In this document: in pieces, positions 17,361 through 27,711 of the stretch
Numbering within the stretch: the first letter of the stretch is position 1
How the letters are laid out: every line of letters begins with the position of its first letter
NCBI GenBank assembly: GCA_903903925.1
Contig: CAIVAU010000259.1
Coordinates: 1 to 64,000, forward strand
Length of the DNA stretch: 64,000 bases
Reading direction: 5' to 3'
DNA from: an uncultured cyanobacterium
GTDB taxonomy: Bacteria; Cyanobacteriota; Cyanobacteriia; Cyanobacteriales; Nostocaceae
Program-made: the position numbers and the translations under genes
The notes under the pieces: model-generated
What the model was told of the DNA's origin: nothing
What the model saw: only the letters and a program-made list of their open reading frames with translations
Databases searched by the model: none

Positions 17361-18275
17361 ATGGGTTCTCAACACTTTGAGATCAAACCAATTGCTGGAC
17401 GCATTGGAGCAAAAATCGTCGGTCTTGACCTGAGTGACAGCCTGAGTGATAAAATTATCAGTGATATCCGCAAAGCCCTAGTCAAATACAAAGTCATATT
17501 CTTTCGCAATCAGGAAAAACTCGACGCTAAGGGACAAGTTGCCTTTGCTCGACGATTTGGCGAAGTGACTACGGCTCATCCTACAGTGCCTTCTCTCCCG
17601 GAAAATCCAGAAGTCTTAGACCTGAATTACGGCAAAACCGTTGCCCGTGCTAACAACTGGCATACTGATGTCACATTTGTAGACCGCCCTCCACTCGGTT
17701 CTGTGTTAAGGGCACTCGTTATTCCGAGCGCAGGTGGCGACACAATTTGGTCAAACTCCGTCACCGCATACGAAGATTTACCCGAAACTCTGCGTCATCT
17801 AGCTGATGGGCTTTGGGCTGTACATAGCAATGCCTATGACTACGCAGCCGCGACAGTAGACCTTCCGCAGGAGGTAAGGGATTATCGGGAAGTGTTTACA
17901 TCTACTGTGTACGAAACCCTACATCCAGTTGTACGAGTTCATCCTGAATCTAAAGAACGGGGACTCTTTATTGGTGGCTTTGTGCGTCGTCTTCGCGGTC
18001 TATCAACAGCAGAATCGGATGATCTTATTCGCCTGTTGCAATCTTACATTACCCGTCCAGAAAATACAGTCCGCTGGCGCTGGAAAGTTGGGGATGTGGC
18101 ATTTTGGGATAACCGCGCTACTCAACATTATGCGATCGCAGATTATGGCAATCAACCCCGTCATGTGCAGCGAGTCACAATTGTCGGCGATATTCCAGTC
18201 GGGATCAACGGCAACCAAAGTGAGGCAATTAAGGGAGATTCTTCTGTATACAACCGGAGTTTAGTCGCTGTATAA
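17361..18275 (+). CDS. TauD/TfdA family 2-oxoglutarate-dependent dioxygenase
   Basis: The 304-residue protein has the family's start (FEIKPIAGRIGAKIVGLDLS), the facial-triad HxD in NNWHTDVTFVDRPP (about residue 100), the 2-oxoglutarate-contacting TIWSNSVTAYEDLP, and the distal His and Arg in FWDNRATQHYAIADYG and PRHVQRVTIVGD. TauD releases sulfite from taurine; relatives act on alkyl sulfonates, sulfate esters or herbicides, so substrate is not certain. It follows the monooxygenase in what looks like one operon. A 14-bp palindrome at 18281-18309 after the stop could act as a terminator. Confidence 0.9.
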   Translation: MGSQHFEIKPIAGRIGAKIVGLDLSDSLSDKIISDIRKALVKYKVIFFRNQEKLDAKGQVAFARRFGEVTTAHPTVPSLPENPEVLDLNYGKTVARANNWHTDVTFVDRPPLGSVLRALVIPSAGGDTIWSNSVTAYEDLPETLRHLADGLWAVHSNAYDYAAATVDLPQEVRDYREVFTSTVYETLHPVVRVHPESKERGLFIGGFVRRLRGLSTAESDDLIRLLQSYITRPENTVRWRWKVGDVAFWDNRATQHYAIADYGNQPRHVQRVTIVGDIPVGINGNQSEAIKGDSSVYNRSLVAV

Positions 18276-18280
18276 TTCAA

Positions 18281-18309
18281 ATTCGCGACTTCTTAAAGAA
18301 GTCGCGAAT
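18281..18309. terminator. Palindrome after tauD-like gene
   Basis: attcgcgacttctt and aagaagtcgcgaat form a near-perfect 14-bp hairpin 5 bp after the stop codon. A MITE has inserted at its right edge and duplicated gtcgcgaat. Confidence 0.5.
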
Positions 18310-18403
18310 GGGAGTATCCCAGTAGTGTGAGCCGGAAAGCTTACGTGTACTACAAGCGAGCAAGATGCTCGCACTACGAATTTACGCTCATTGGGATACA
18401 CCC
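18310..18403. mobile_element. MITE, copy A
   Basis: The terminal inverted repeats are gggagtatccca and tgggatacaccc. It is flanked by a 9-bp target duplication, gtcgcgaat (18301-18309 and 18404-18412). The core carries gtgtgagccgg and gcgagcaagatgctcgcac. Confidence 0.8.
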
Positions 18404-18458
18404 GTCGCGAATCTTCTCATACGTAACTCCTATGTTCTGGAATTGAAAACAACGCAAA

Positions 18459-19124
18459 ATGTCAACACAAACTATTGGTCTTGATCACCAACTCTACAAT
18501 TACCTGTTATCAACTTCGCTACGGGAACCTGAAATTCTTCAGAAGTTGCGCCACGAAACAGCAAGTCTTCCTCAAAGCAGAATGCAAATTTCCCCAGAAC
18601 AAGGACAGTTTATGGGTCTTTTGGTGCAGCTCATTGGGGCAAAGAAAACTCTGGAAGTAGGTGTATTCACGGGTTATAGCTCGCTTTCTGTAGCCCTGGC
18701 TTTACCTGAAGACGGTAAGATTATTGCTGCTGATGTCAGTGAAGAATTTACTGCGGTTGCGCGACGTTATTGGCAAAAAGCAGGGGTTGCTGATAAAATT
18801 GATTTGCGATTGGCACCAGCATTAGAAACTCTAGATAATTTGCTAGCATCAGGTCAAGCTGAGACATTTGATTTCGCCTTTATTGATGCCGATAAAGAAA
18901 ATTACGACGGATATTATGAGCGCACTCTGCAATTAATACGTCCTGGTGGGTTGATTGCGATCGATAATGTTTTATGGTCGGGACGAGTCGCTGACCCACA
19001 AATTCAAGATGAAAACACTCAAATTATTCGCAATCTAAACAAGAAATTACATCAAGATGAACGGGTAACGCTTTCGCTGCTTCCAATTGGTGATGGATTG
19101 ACCTTAGCACTTAAGCGACGGTGA
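18459..19124 (+). CDS. Class I SAM-dependent O-methyltransferase (CCoAOMT/COMT-like)
   Basis: The 221-residue protein shows the cation-dependent O-methyltransferase pattern: MQISPEQGQFMGLLVQLIGA, the SAM motif LEVGVFTGYSSLSVALALP (about 77-95), IIAADVSEEF, and the metal-binding FDFAFIDADKENYDGYYE (about 140). LIAIDNVLWSGRVADP follows as in catechol/caffeoyl-CoA type enzymes. Members methylate vicinal hydroxyls on phenolic compounds; in cyanobacteria some are tied to mycosporine or other natural products. It stands between two MITEs, so it may have moved independently of its neighbours. Confidence 0.9.
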   Translation: MSTQTIGLDHQLYNYLLSTSLREPEILQKLRHETASLPQSRMQISPEQGQFMGLLVQLIGAKKTLEVGVFTGYSSLSVALALPEDGKIIAADVSEEFTAVARRYWQKAGVADKIDLRLAPALETLDNLLASGQAETFDFAFIDADKENYDGYYERTLQLIRPGGLIAIDNVLWSGRVADPQIQDENTQIIRNLNKKLHQDERVTLSLLPIGDGLTLALKRR

Positions 19125-19154
19125 GCCATTTACTGAACAAGGCAAAAGTAAAAA

Positions 19155-19267
19155 GGGTGCATCCCATTTTTGAAAATTCCTAGTGCGAGCATCTTGCTCG
19201 CTTATAGTACACGTGAGCTTTCCGGCTCACACTACTGATCGTCTTTCTGCAAAACTGGGATGCTCCC
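19155..19267. mobile_element. MITE, copy B
   Basis: The terminal inverted repeats are gggtgcatccca and tgggatgctccc. It is flanked by gtaaaaa on both sides (19148-19154 and 19268-19274). Its core is the reverse complement of copy A's. Confidence 0.8.
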
Positions 19268-19358
19268 GTAAAAAGTAAAAAGAAAGAGTCATGAAATTGG
19301 GGAGAAGCTACTAAATTTTTTTATTCTGAGTTCTGAGTTCTGAATTCTGAATTCTTCT

Positions 19359-19820
19359 TCAAGGAGCCTTTTTAACTTCTGATTTCTCGAAGACATTTTT
19401 GAGTAGAGTTAACCCTTGTTCAATTTGTGCTATTTCCTTTGCCGTCAGACCATCTAATAAGCTTGCAATATGAGTACGAGTTTGTGTCTGGGTTTCCTCA
19501 AGATGCTGTTTCCCCTCATCTGTGAGATTTAATACCACTTTTCGCCGCTCTTGAGGATGGTCTGTACGTTGTATAAAATTACGCTGTACTAGTCGCTCTG
19601 TAGTCGTAGATGCCGTAGCACAAGTCACACCGAGATGTTCCGCCAAGTCAGATAATGAAGCACCAGGATTGCGTTTGAGAAATGCTAGCGATCGCAATTG
19701 CGGTATAGATAGAGATGTTGAACTATTTTCACGCATATCGGCTCGGATAAACCGCATTACCAATGGAACAGTATCCATTACTCGATTGGCACATTCTTGA
19801 GACGGTTTATCCAATTTCAT
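19359..19820 (-). CDS. MarR-family transcriptional regulator
   Basis: The 153-residue protein has the winged helix of MarR: STSLSIPQLRSLAFLKRNPG, then ASLSDLAEHLGVTCATASTT with recognition helix, then the wing HPQERRKVVLNLTDEGKQHL, and a dimerising C-terminal helix. It lies 20 bp behind the ABC-2 permease gene on the same strand and probably controls that gene or is co-transcribed with it. The ligand cannot be told. Confidence 0.88.
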   Translation of the reverse strand: MKLDKPSQECANRVMDTVPLVMRFIRADMRENSSTSLSIPQLRSLAFLKRNPGASLSDLAEHLGVTCATASTTTERLVQRNFIQRTDHPQERRKVVLNLTDEGKQHLEETQTQTRTHIASLLDGLTAKEIAQIEQGLTLLKNVFEKSEVKKAP

Positions 19821-19840
19821 AGGTTAGTTTTTTTTCTGGG

Positions 19841-20695
19841 TTACATTCCCACCCGTGGATAAAGCTTTCCACAGATGAAGGTCAAGCCTATTAATGCTAG
19901 CAAGAGAATTGCACTATCGAAACTAAACCCATAAAGACTTATCCCATTTGCCAGCATTTTACCGCGCAAAGCGTCCACCTCATAAGTCAAAGGGTTTATA
20001 TGGGATATCAACTTTAACCATCCCGGCATCAAGTCTATAGGATAGATGGCATTGCTGGCAAAAAACAAAGGCATGGTGATTAATTGTCCGATCCCAGTCA
20101 TTCGTTCTCGTGTTTTTACCAGACAGCCAATAATTAAGGAAAAGGTGCAAAAACAAGCTGCTGCTAGCATGACAATCAGCAATACTTGCAAAAAGGCGAT
20201 CGCACTGAGATTGAGTTTGACACCTAATAAAAATGCTAATCCATAAACAATAAATACCTGGGATATGCACCGGACTCCACAAGCCAGCGCTTTACCCAAA
20301 ACCATTGCCACGCGAGGAGTGGGACTAGCTAAAAATTTATGTACAACTCCTAAATCTCGTTCCCAAATCAGCGCCATCCCACCCATAAAAATTGCTACAA
20401 ACAAAACGCTTTGAGCGAGAATCCCAGCCGATATAAAATCTAAATAAGGTAAGTTGCCCGTAGGGATGGCACGAGTTCTAGTAAAAACCTGCCCAAAAAT
20501 CAGCAACCACAAGGCAGGTTGCACACTTCTCACAACTAAATCTGTAGCGTCGTGCCGAAGTTTACGCACTTCAAACTCAGCAATCACAAAGGTTTTGTTA
20601 ATAAGTTCAATAATCGCAAAGAGCAAATTAGATCGATCCATTGGTCTTGCCTCAACCCAATTGTTGGGCATTTCCCCTGGTTCTTGCTGTTTCAT
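19841..20695 (-). CDS. ABC-2 type transporter permease (DrrB-like)
   Basis: The 284-residue protein has about six hydrophobic segments (for example LWLLIFGQVFT, LAQSVLFVAIFMGGMALIW, VFIVYGLAFLLG, FLQVLLIVMLAAACFCTFSL) and the ABC-2 signature near the C-terminal part (MPLFFASNAIYPIDLMPGWL, then INPLTYEVDALR). Such permeases export drugs, lipids or polysaccharides together with an ABC ATPase. No ATPase gene is in the window beside it, so it may work with a distant partner or be an orphan. A MarR regulator follows directly. Confidence 0.85.
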   Translation of the reverse strand: MKQQEPGEMPNNWVEARPMDRSNLLFAIIELINKTFVIAEFEVRKLRHDATDLVVRSVQPALWLLIFGQVFTRTRAIPTGNLPYLDFISAGILAQSVLFVAIFMGGMALIWERDLGVVHKFLASPTPRVAMVLGKALACGVRCISQVFIVYGLAFLLGVKLNLSAIAFLQVLLIVMLAAACFCTFSLIIGCLVKTRERMTGIGQLITMPLFFASNAIYPIDLMPGWLKLISHINPLTYEVDALRGKMLANGISLYGFSFDSAILLLALIGLTFICGKLYPRVGM

Positions 20696-20754
20696 GGTAA
20701 CTGACTCCTGATATTAATTGGTCGCTTGTTCAATTGTAAAAAAGCTTACTGGGT

Positions 20755-21135
20755 TCATTCTATGATTTCGATCCGATTTCCACCAGGGTCGCGGATGTAG
20801 AAACGATTCCATCCGGGGATGGGGTTTTGGTCAGGAATAATTTCTACTCCATGTGCTGTGAGATATTCTTCAAAAGAATTTAAGTCACGCACTCGGAAGC
20901 AGATATGTCTTCTAGAGGCTTGATTATTGGCTTGTTTCTCCGTACTGACATGTATTTGGATATCTCCAAGTGCATACCAAACACCTCCATTTCCTTTCAA
21001 ATTCTCTGGCTTTATAACTTCCTGAAGTCCTAAAACTTTGCTGTAGAAAAACAGTATAGCGTCCTCCAATTCAGGAGGTGCTGTAACTTGGACATGGTCA
21101 ATTGAGAGAATCCAGTGATTTGCTATTTCTGACAT
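20755..21135 (-). CDS. VOC-family protein (glyoxalase/bleomycin-resistance fold)
   Basis: The 126-residue protein has the paired beta-alpha-beta-beta-beta modules of the VOC superfamily: SIDHVQVTAPPELEDAILFF with the first metal His, VWYALGDIQIHVST, HICFRVRDLNSFEEYL and the closing FYIRDPGGNRIEIIE with the metal Glu. The reaction is unknown. It lies upstream of the ABC-2 permease on the same strand, 59 bp away, and may share its transcript. Confidence 0.88.
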   Translation of the reverse strand: MSEIANHWILSIDHVQVTAPPELEDAILFFYSKVLGLQEVIKPENLKGNGGVWYALGDIQIHVSTEKQANNQASRRHICFRVRDLNSFEEYLTAHGVEIIPDQNPIPGWNRFYIRDPGGNRIEIIE

Positions 21136-21559
21136 TTGAACAAGGATTTGCTTTTCTTAATTGGTTACAAAATGGTATTTTACAACGAAAATACAAAAAA
21201 TTGCTAAAGATGCCGTATTAAAAGCTGCTTTTTAGCGAAATACTCGGTTGAAGCTTTGACATAAAATTTACAAATAGGCAAAAACAGCCGAGGGAAAAAT
21301 CTGATTTTAGTGATTTGGGAGAGCGATAGAGGTACGTTCACCCTGATATCAACAGCGATCGCGCTTAAGTCCATCCGGAACAGAAATACTTGAAAGACAG
21401 ATTATAAGCTGATTTCAGCGGATGGTGTTCCCAATAGGACTGATAAGGCTTGTGGAAAAGTTTTCGGTCTGCTGACATTATTATCATCGGCATTCCCTCT
21501 CGCGTTTGATACAGTTTGGCGCAGAACAAGGATATTTGTAAAGTTCATAGGAGATGATC
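21136..21559. other. Intergenic region between VOC gene and glnN
   Basis: This AT-rich 424-bp stretch separates the divergent VOC and glnN genes. No GTA-N8-TAC NtcA box could be found by eye, and no ORF is convincing. It must hold both promoters; AGGAG at 21549-21553 belongs to glnN. Confidence 0.5.
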
Positions 21560-23692
21560 ATGGCTGGAATCAGTAACACAAAACTCAGCCCCCCAGAAAA
21601 ACTATGGGCAACCGACGTATTTACCCTGAGTAAGATGCAGACGAGTCTGCCGGAAGATGTGTTTGAGTCGATTAAGGCTACCATTCAGACGGGTAAGAAG
21701 CTGGATGTATCTGTAGCAGGAATCGTTGCTGCAGCCATGAAAGACTGGGCGATTTCTAAGGGCGCATCGTTTTACGCTCACATTTTTCATCCACTGACCA
21801 ACATCACCGCCGAGAAGCATGATGGGTTTCTCTCAGTGCAAAGAGATGGATCGGCGATCGCTGAATTTACTGGCAAAGCGCTGGTGCAAGGGGAGCCAGA
21901 TGGTTCATCCTTTCCCAATGGTGGCATTCGCTCTACATTTGAAGCCCGTGCCTACACTGCATGGGATGTCACCAGCCCTGCCTACGTGATGGAAACTGAT
22001 AACGGGGTCACTTTGTACATTCCCACGGTGTTCATTTCTTGGACAGGGGAAGCCCTAGACAAGAAAATGCCATTGCTTCGTGCCAATGCGGCGATGAGCA
22101 AAGCTGCAACCCGACTGCTCAAACTGTTGGGGCATTCGGAAGTGGCGACCGTTAACTCTAGCTGTGGTCCAGAGCAAGAATACTTCTTAATAGATGCTCG
22201 TTTTGCCCACAGCCGCCCAGATATCTTGCTGACGGGCAGAACTTTGTTTGGACGACCTGCTGCCAAAGGGCAACAATTTGACGATCACTATTTTGGAGCG
22301 ATTCCAGAGCGCGTCCAAGTCTTCATGCAAGATGTAGAAGAGCGCATGTATCGACTGGGGATTCCGGCAAAAACCCGACATAACGAAGTCGCCCCTGGTC
22401 AGTTTGAGATCGCCCCATATTTTGAAGCGGCAAACGTGGCTAGCGACCACCAGCAGATCACGATGACCATTCTCAAGAACACCGCGAAGAAACACGGCTT
22501 TATCTGTCTGCTGCACGAAAAGCCTTTTGCAGGCATTAATGGGTCAGGGAAGCACGTCAACTGGTCAGTGAGCAATGCCACTCAAGGCAACCTGCTTGAT
22601 CCAGGGCCTAATCCTCATACCAATCAACAATTTTTGCTATTTTGCGGGGCGGTGATTCGAGGGGTTCACAAATATGGCCCCTTGCTGCGAGCTGTGGTGG
22701 CAACTGCGGGTAACGACCATAGACTCGGTGCCAATGAAGCACCTCCCGCCATTATTTCAGTCTACCTGGGCAAACAGCTAGAAGATGTGTTTAACCAAAT
22801 TAAGCTGGGTGAAGTCACAAGTTCTGCTCACGCTGACGTGATGAGTTTGGGTATACCCACCTTGCCAGAGTTTCCCAAAGATCCGGGCGATCGCAACCGT
22901 ACTTCGCCCTTTGCCTTCACGGGCAACCGCTTTGAATTCCGGGCAGTCGGGTCTAACCAATCAGTCTCTGATCCGCTCGTAGCCATGAACACGATTTTAA
23001 CCGATTCACTCACATGGGTGGCAGACCAGTTAGAAGCTAAGTTGGCAACCGGGATAGATCGGGATGCGGCTGCTATTGCCGTTGTCAAAGAAATCATGGA
23101 GAAGCATAGCGCCGTTGTCTTTGGCGGTAATGGCTACTCTGAAGAATGGCACACAAAAGCGGTTGAGGAACGAGGGCTGTTGAACCTGCGTACCACCGCC
23201 GATGCATTGCCAATCTTCCAAGAAGAGTCGATTCAGGAACTGTTCAAAAGAACGGGAGTGCTGTCTGCTGGTGAACTTGAAAGTCGCTTTCATGTCTATG
23301 CAGAGCAGTACATTCAGGCAATAGAGATGGAAGCCAAGCTCGTGATCAGTATAGCAAAAACAATGATTTCTCCTGCGGTACGCCGTCACTTGTCAGCGCT
23401 TTCTCAAAGTATTAGCAACCTGAGACAAATCGGGATTGAGTATGAGTTTGAGCAGGAAAATACAAAAACAGTAGCCTCCTTAACAAAGCAGATGATGGAT
23501 ACAGTCAGAGAGTTAGACAATGCCATCAGCACCCATAATTTCACTACCCTCAAAGAACACATGCAGTACTGCGCCAAAACCCTCCGCCCGATGATGGATG
23601 AAGTTCGCGAATATGCGGATGCACTCGAAGGTGAGGTAGCGGATGATTTGTGGCCCTTGCCTCACTACCAGGAGATGCTGTTTATCAAATAG
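21560..23692 (+). CDS. glnN: Glutamine synthetase type III
   Basis: The roughly 710-residue protein is a [22 protein letters not shown] near the start, the long family-specific N-terminal domain, then [18 protein letters not shown] (glutamate ligand), [39 protein letters not shown] (ATP-site GS signature) and the C-terminal [20 protein letters not shown]. It makes glutamine from glutamate and ammonia with ATP in the cytoplasm and in cyanobacteria is usually the nitrogen-starvation enzyme alongside glnA, which is also in this window (61849). I start at the ATG at 21560 because AGGAG is six bases before it but abuts the ATG at 21554. Confidence 0.95.
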   Translation: MAGISNTKLSPPEKLWATDVFTLSKMQTSLPEDVFESIKATIQTGKKLDVSVAGIVAAAMKDWAISKGASFYAHIFHPLTNITAEKHDGFLSVQRDGSAIAEFTGKALVQGEPDGSSFPNGGIRSTFEARAYTAWDVTSPAYVMETDNGVTLYIPTVFISWTGEALDKKMPLLRANAAMSKAATRLLKLLGHSEVATVNSSCGPEQEYFLIDARFAHSRPDILLTGRTLFGRPAAKGQQFDDHYFGAIPERVQVFMQDVEERMYRLGIPAKTRHNEVAPGQFEIAPYFEAANVASDHQQITMTILKNTAKKHGFICLLHEKPFAGINGSGKHVNWSVSNATQGNLLDPGPNPHTNQQFLLFCGAVIRGVHKYGPLLRAVVATAGNDHRLGANEAPPAIISVYLGKQLEDVFNQIKLGEVTSSAHADVMSLGIPTLPEFPKDPGDRNRTSPFAFTGNRFEFRAVGSNQSVSDPLVAMNTILTDSLTWVADQLEAKLATGIDRDAAAIAVVKEIMEKHSAVVFGGNGYSEEWHTKAVEERGLLNLRTTADALPIFQEESIQELFKRTGVLSAGELESRFHVYAEQYIQAIEMEAKLVISIAKTMISPAVRRHLSALSQSISNLRQIGIEYEFEQENTKTVASLTKQMMDTVRELDNAISTHNFTTLKEHMQYCAKTLRPMMDEVREYADALEGEVADDLWPLPHYQEMLFIK

Positions 23693-23700
23693 CCCTTTTC

Positions 23701-23910
<210 letters not shown>

Positions 23911-23911
23911 C

Positions 23912-25141
23912 TTAAACGGTCGCTACAACTTCTCCAACATTGCTGATATCGTAGCCGCCAAGAATTTCTAATTGTGAGAGAACCAGTCGATGTCCTAAAG
24001 TACCGAGCAACTGCTGTACTGGTGCTTCTTCCAAATATTCCTTGAGAATCACTAAATCATATCGTGACTGATGTAGAGGGATAAATTCCAGCCCAAAGGC
24101 GGCAGCCACGGATGCTGTGCTAATACCTGCATCAGCATCTCCTGATTCTACAGCTTGGGCAACATCTTGGTGACTTTTGACAATACAGTCAAAGCCCTGG
24201 ACAGCATGGAATGGTATGTGCTGCTGTTGGAGTGTTTGCTCCAACAGCATTCGACTGCCTGAACCGATTTCGCGGTTGATGATAGTGCTTCCCCTTTCCA
24301 CTAAGTCAGTCACTGTTCTGATTCCCATTGGGTTACCAGACTTCAGCAAAAGTCCCTCCTCCCAGACACCAAGGGTAATCAAAACTGCTTTCCTCCCACC
24401 CAGAACATCTCGCACAAAGGGAGTATTATACTCACCAGTTTTAGGGTCATACAGGTGCATCCCAGCAATATGCACCTCTCCTCGACAGAGACTGTACAAT
24501 GCAGCCATGCTGTTAGCGAAGTTATATTGCACACGCAGTTGAGGATGCCAGCGTTCGGTAGCTCTTGCCCATAGTGAAATCACGGGTGAACAGCCAGCAA
24601 TCACAACTGTGTTGTTAAGTGTGTCCAGATTATCATCTAAGAGCCTGACTCGAACTTTATCTGTACCTATCTGACTCTGAACCTCACCTTTCGAGTTCGG
24701 TGGTTTACGGCGGGAGACCTCTCTTGGCAGTTTCTCCTTGGGGAAGTCACCCTCGGGCTGCGGAACCACGGCAATTGCCTCACCATCAGCCGGAATCATG
24801 TCTTGGCGAAAAGCATCCTTACCAATTAAGGGATAAGCTACCCATTGTCCTCCCACACGAGCCATACTCACTCGCAGTTGCCGAGTATTAGAAACAGGTT
24901 TGGCAAGAACTGCTTCAATTTCAGGTAAATCACGTTCTAACCAGAATAGATCCTCAACTTGACAGCCTAGCGCCTTCGCCAAGCGAAGTGTTATGACCAC
25001 TGAAGGTGCGTATTGTCCCGACTCTACACCGCTAATAGTCTGACGAGTAACACCAGCTAGATCAGCCAGATCTTGTTGACTCATGTCTAGACGGGTTCTA
25101 ATTGACTTCAAGTTATTAAGGAGCTTACTATCCTGCTTCAT
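23912..25141 (-). CDS. XRE-type helix-turn-helix regulator with periplasmic-binding-like (molybdate-type) domain
   Basis: The 409-residue protein starts with an XRE HTH (LKSIRTRLDMSQQDLADLAG, VTRQTISGVESGQYAPSVV; about 10-70). From about 170 a PBP-like ligand domain follows: LNNTVVIAGCSPVISLWARA, NSMAALYSLCRGEVHIAGMH, INREIGSGSRMLLEQTLQQQ and VESGDADAGISTASVAAAFG. This architecture resembles cyanobacterial one-component regulators sensing molybdate or similar anions, which fits the nearby molbindin (27177) and NifH-like gene (25783), though that is inference. A terminator and a possible leader ORF lie upstream of its start. Confidence 0.82.
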   Translation of the reverse strand: MKQDSKLLNNLKSIRTRLDMSQQDLADLAGVTRQTISGVESGQYAPSVVITLRLAKALGCQVEDLFWLERDLPEIEAVLAKPVSNTRQLRVSMARVGGQWVAYPLIGKDAFRQDMIPADGEAIAVVPQPEGDFPKEKLPREVSRRKPPNSKGEVQSQIGTDKVRVRLLDDNLDTLNNTVVIAGCSPVISLWARATERWHPQLRVQYNFANSMAALYSLCRGEVHIAGMHLYDPKTGEYNTPFVRDVLGGRKAVLITLGVWEEGLLLKSGNPMGIRTVTDLVERGSTIINREIGSGSRMLLEQTLQQQHIPFHAVQGFDCIVKSHQDVAQAVESGDADAGISTASVAAAFGLEFIPLHQSRYDLVILKEYLEEAPVQQLLGTLGHRLVLSQLEILGGYDISNVGEVVATV

Positions 25142-25219
25142 TGGCTTGATCTCTCACAGTTGTAAATAGCCTAATTCGGATTGAAATAAATTTGAATTAG
25201 GTAAAAGCATAGAATAAAA

Positions 25220-25250
25220 GGGAACGGGTTCATAGGATTTCCCATTCCCT
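25220..25250 (-). terminator. Terminator/attenuator upstream of the XRE-PBP regulator
   Basis: On the minus strand GGGAATGGG pairs with CCCGTTCCC (one G-U) and is followed by TTTTATTC. It lies 79-109 bp upstream of the regulator start and downstream of a 10-codon ORF, so transcripts from the 25373-25399 promoter could end here. The remaining 25142-25782 gap also holds an inverted repeat cgtttgtagttgc/gcaactacaaacg (25580-25623). Confidence 0.6.
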
Positions 25251-25285
25251 AAAATATTAATAACCAACCGATAAAAAACACAAAC

Positions 25286-25318
25286 TTAAACGAGAAGTTG
25301 CTGCACAATATCGTTCAT
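25286..25318 (-). CDS. Possible 10-residue leader peptide
   Basis: The ORF encodes MNDIVQQLLV and stops with TAA. An AAGGA sequence is 11-12 bases upstream of its ATG, and promoter-like hexamers lie 55-80 bp upstream. A rho-independent-like hairpin follows 36 bp later, giving a short transcript of roughly 120-150 nt. Whether it is translated is unknown. Confidence 0.3.
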   Translation of the reverse strand: MNDIVQQLLV

Positions 25319-25372
25319 GATTGATCTTTTCCTTAGAAGATGTGTAGCGTGTTGAAGCGGATTTACTAAGTT

Positions 25373-25399
25373 AGTATAAGAGTATTGAGTCTAACTCAA
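25373..25399 (-). promoter_or_regulatory. Putative promoter of the leader transcript
   Basis: On the minus strand TTGAGT (25399-25394) and TATACT (25378-25373) are separated by 15 bp. The TATACT box matches the -10 consensus in five of six bases. Confidence 0.4.
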
Positions 25400-25634
25400 T
25401 TTCTTTCTCAAAGTTTCCTTTGATTCCCACTTTAACCATAGCATACACATTGCTAATTTATTTGCCAATCGCCAATTTATTTGTCAAAAAGTTCTGAGGG
25501 GCGATCGCCCCTCAATGTTCATTGGATTGCAACTATGTCGGTACTCAAATGATATTGAGTCCGGATCAGTACTCACACGACGTTTGTAGTTGCTAAGAGC
25601 GAAGACAGCGCAACTACAAACGAACTATGAAAAA

Positions 25635-25661
25635 AGCCCCCACTTTGTAGTGACTGGGGGC
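25635..25661 (-). terminator. Terminator of the nifH-like gene
   Basis: AGCCCCCA and TGGGGGCT form a strong stem, followed on the minus strand by a run of T (GGGGGCTTTTTTC). It lies about 120 bp downstream of the nifH-like stop codon. Confidence 0.8.
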
Positions 25662-25782
25662 TGTTGATTAATTCACCAGCAAGTAATAGGTCGTTTTTAA
25701 ACAAATCCTATAGCTCTTAGCAAGTATTCTAGCATAATGTATGGTATTCTTGCAATAGAAAATCAAAAAAAAGGATACCTTT

Positions 25783-26637
<855 letters not shown>

Positions 26638-26642
26638 CTACC

Positions 26643-26767
26643 CTATGGTGACGGCTTTGCCAAACAGAAAACCGACTTGTTGGCAGATTTGCTCCACTTC
26701 GATTAACGTTGTGCTGTCACCAATAATTGATGAGGCTGGTCTGATACTCGCTTCGTAGGAATCTAAG
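26643..26767 (-). pseudogene. Unrecognised C-terminal ORF fragment
   Basis: On the minus strand 41 codons without a start end in a TAG at 26643: LDSYEASIRPASSIIGDSTT, then LIEVEQICQQVGFLFGKAVT. The segment looks like real protein rather than chance (balanced helix-like composition), ending upstream of the nifH-like gene. I cannot name the family. The remaining 26605-27176 gap is AT-rich and must carry the nifH-like and molbindin promoters; no other feature was seen. Confidence 0.3.
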
Positions 26768-27176
26768 GATTATGGTTTAGATTCCCTATAGATAAAGAAT
26801 ATCATACATTTGGCAAATTTACTTGCGCTGAGCAAGTAATTTACAAAGAGTATTCATGGTTACAATTAGTTATTATCTATAGTTAGAATAGTCTGTTTAT
26901 TTCAATTGATGAAAATCTTATTTATATAAGAATATGAATTGCTTTTAGCCTAGACAGAATTGTCTATGCATAACTGAATTTATCTCCATACAGCAGATTG
27001 CTTTTTAAGTAAAGTACAATGCTTTTGCCTAAAAGCTAGACACAAAGCCTTCTGGCATTTTGGCAACTTTTTCAATTCAAGAATTGGTATTGTGTTTAGA
27101 GTCATGCTGACTGTGCATAATTTGAGAAACAGTTGTAGTAGTCCACAATTGCCTGCTCATCAGGGAGTAAAAGAAT

Positions 27177-27383
27177 ATGATAATTAGCGCTCGTAATTCT
27201 TTCAAAGGAACTGTCAAACAAATCAACCTAGGAGCAGTCAATACAGAGGTAATTATAGAAATTACCCCAGGTGTAGAAGTGACAGCGGTTATCACCAAAT
27301 CGTCAGCAGAAAATCTTCGCCTCGTTGAAGGTGGGCAGGCGATCGCCATAGTCAAAGCATCAGATGTAATGGTTGCTGTTTAA
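27177..27383 (+). CDS. Molbindin (Mop/TOBE-domain molybdate-binding protein)
   Basis: The 68-residue protein is a single Mop domain: SARNSFKGTVKQINLGAVNT, EVIIEITPGVEVTAVITKSS and LRLVEGGQAIAIVKASDVMV. Molbindins assemble into hexamers that bind molybdate or tungstate in the cytoplasm. It is divergent from the NifH-like gene, and together with the nearby XRE/PBP regulator suggests a molybdenum-related or nitrogenase-related locus. Confidence 0.92.
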   Translation: MIISARNSFKGTVKQINLGAVNTEVIIEITPGVEVTAVITKSSAENLRLVEGGQAIAIVKASDVMVAV

Positions 27384-27390
27384 AGTCCTA

Positions 27391-27702
27391 CTAGTAAATA
27401 AACGCATCCTCTAGCCGTCCCCCATTGATACAAGAAGTGACTATCTTCTCATACATATCATCAATGGGTGATTTTTTATTTTCTTTTATTTGGTGATTTC
27501 CCATGAAAGTGAAACTGATCACTGCGCCGCCCTCCACCGATAAGATTTCATCATCACCCGCTCCGGTGAACGGAAACAGTGCCATCCAAGGCGTAGAGTG
27601 ATGCAGGCATCCCGTTACGGCATATCCAGTCCAGGGTAAAAAGTTAGGAAGATATCTGATTCTCTGTGGTTTGCCCTGTCGTTGAGACACGGGCATAGGC
27701 AA
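27391..27702 (-). CDS. Doubtful hypothetical protein downstream of the gas-vesicle operon
   Basis: This 103-residue frame starts 9 bp after the CDC48-like gene on the same strand, but I see no ribosome binding site and no recognisable family. Its first half has unusual composition (RIRYLPNFLPWTGYAVTGCL), while the C-terminal half (PIDDMYEKIVTSCINGGRLE) looks more protein-like. It may be a decayed gene. Confidence 0.3.
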   Translation of the reverse strand: MPMPVSQRQGKPQRIRYLPNFLPWTGYAVTGCLHHSTPWMALFPFTGAGDDEILSVEGGAVISFTFMGNHQIKENKKSPIDDMYEKIVTSCINGGRLEDAFIY

Positions 27703-27711
27703 GGCGCAAAG

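Noticed and set aside
21136-21559. NtcA box upstream of glnN
   Set aside because: GTA and TAC triplets are present but none has the exact 8-bp spacing in the region I read.
27077-27355. 92-codon minus-strand frame over the molbindin gene
   Set aside because: It is the antisense of a clear Mop-domain gene.
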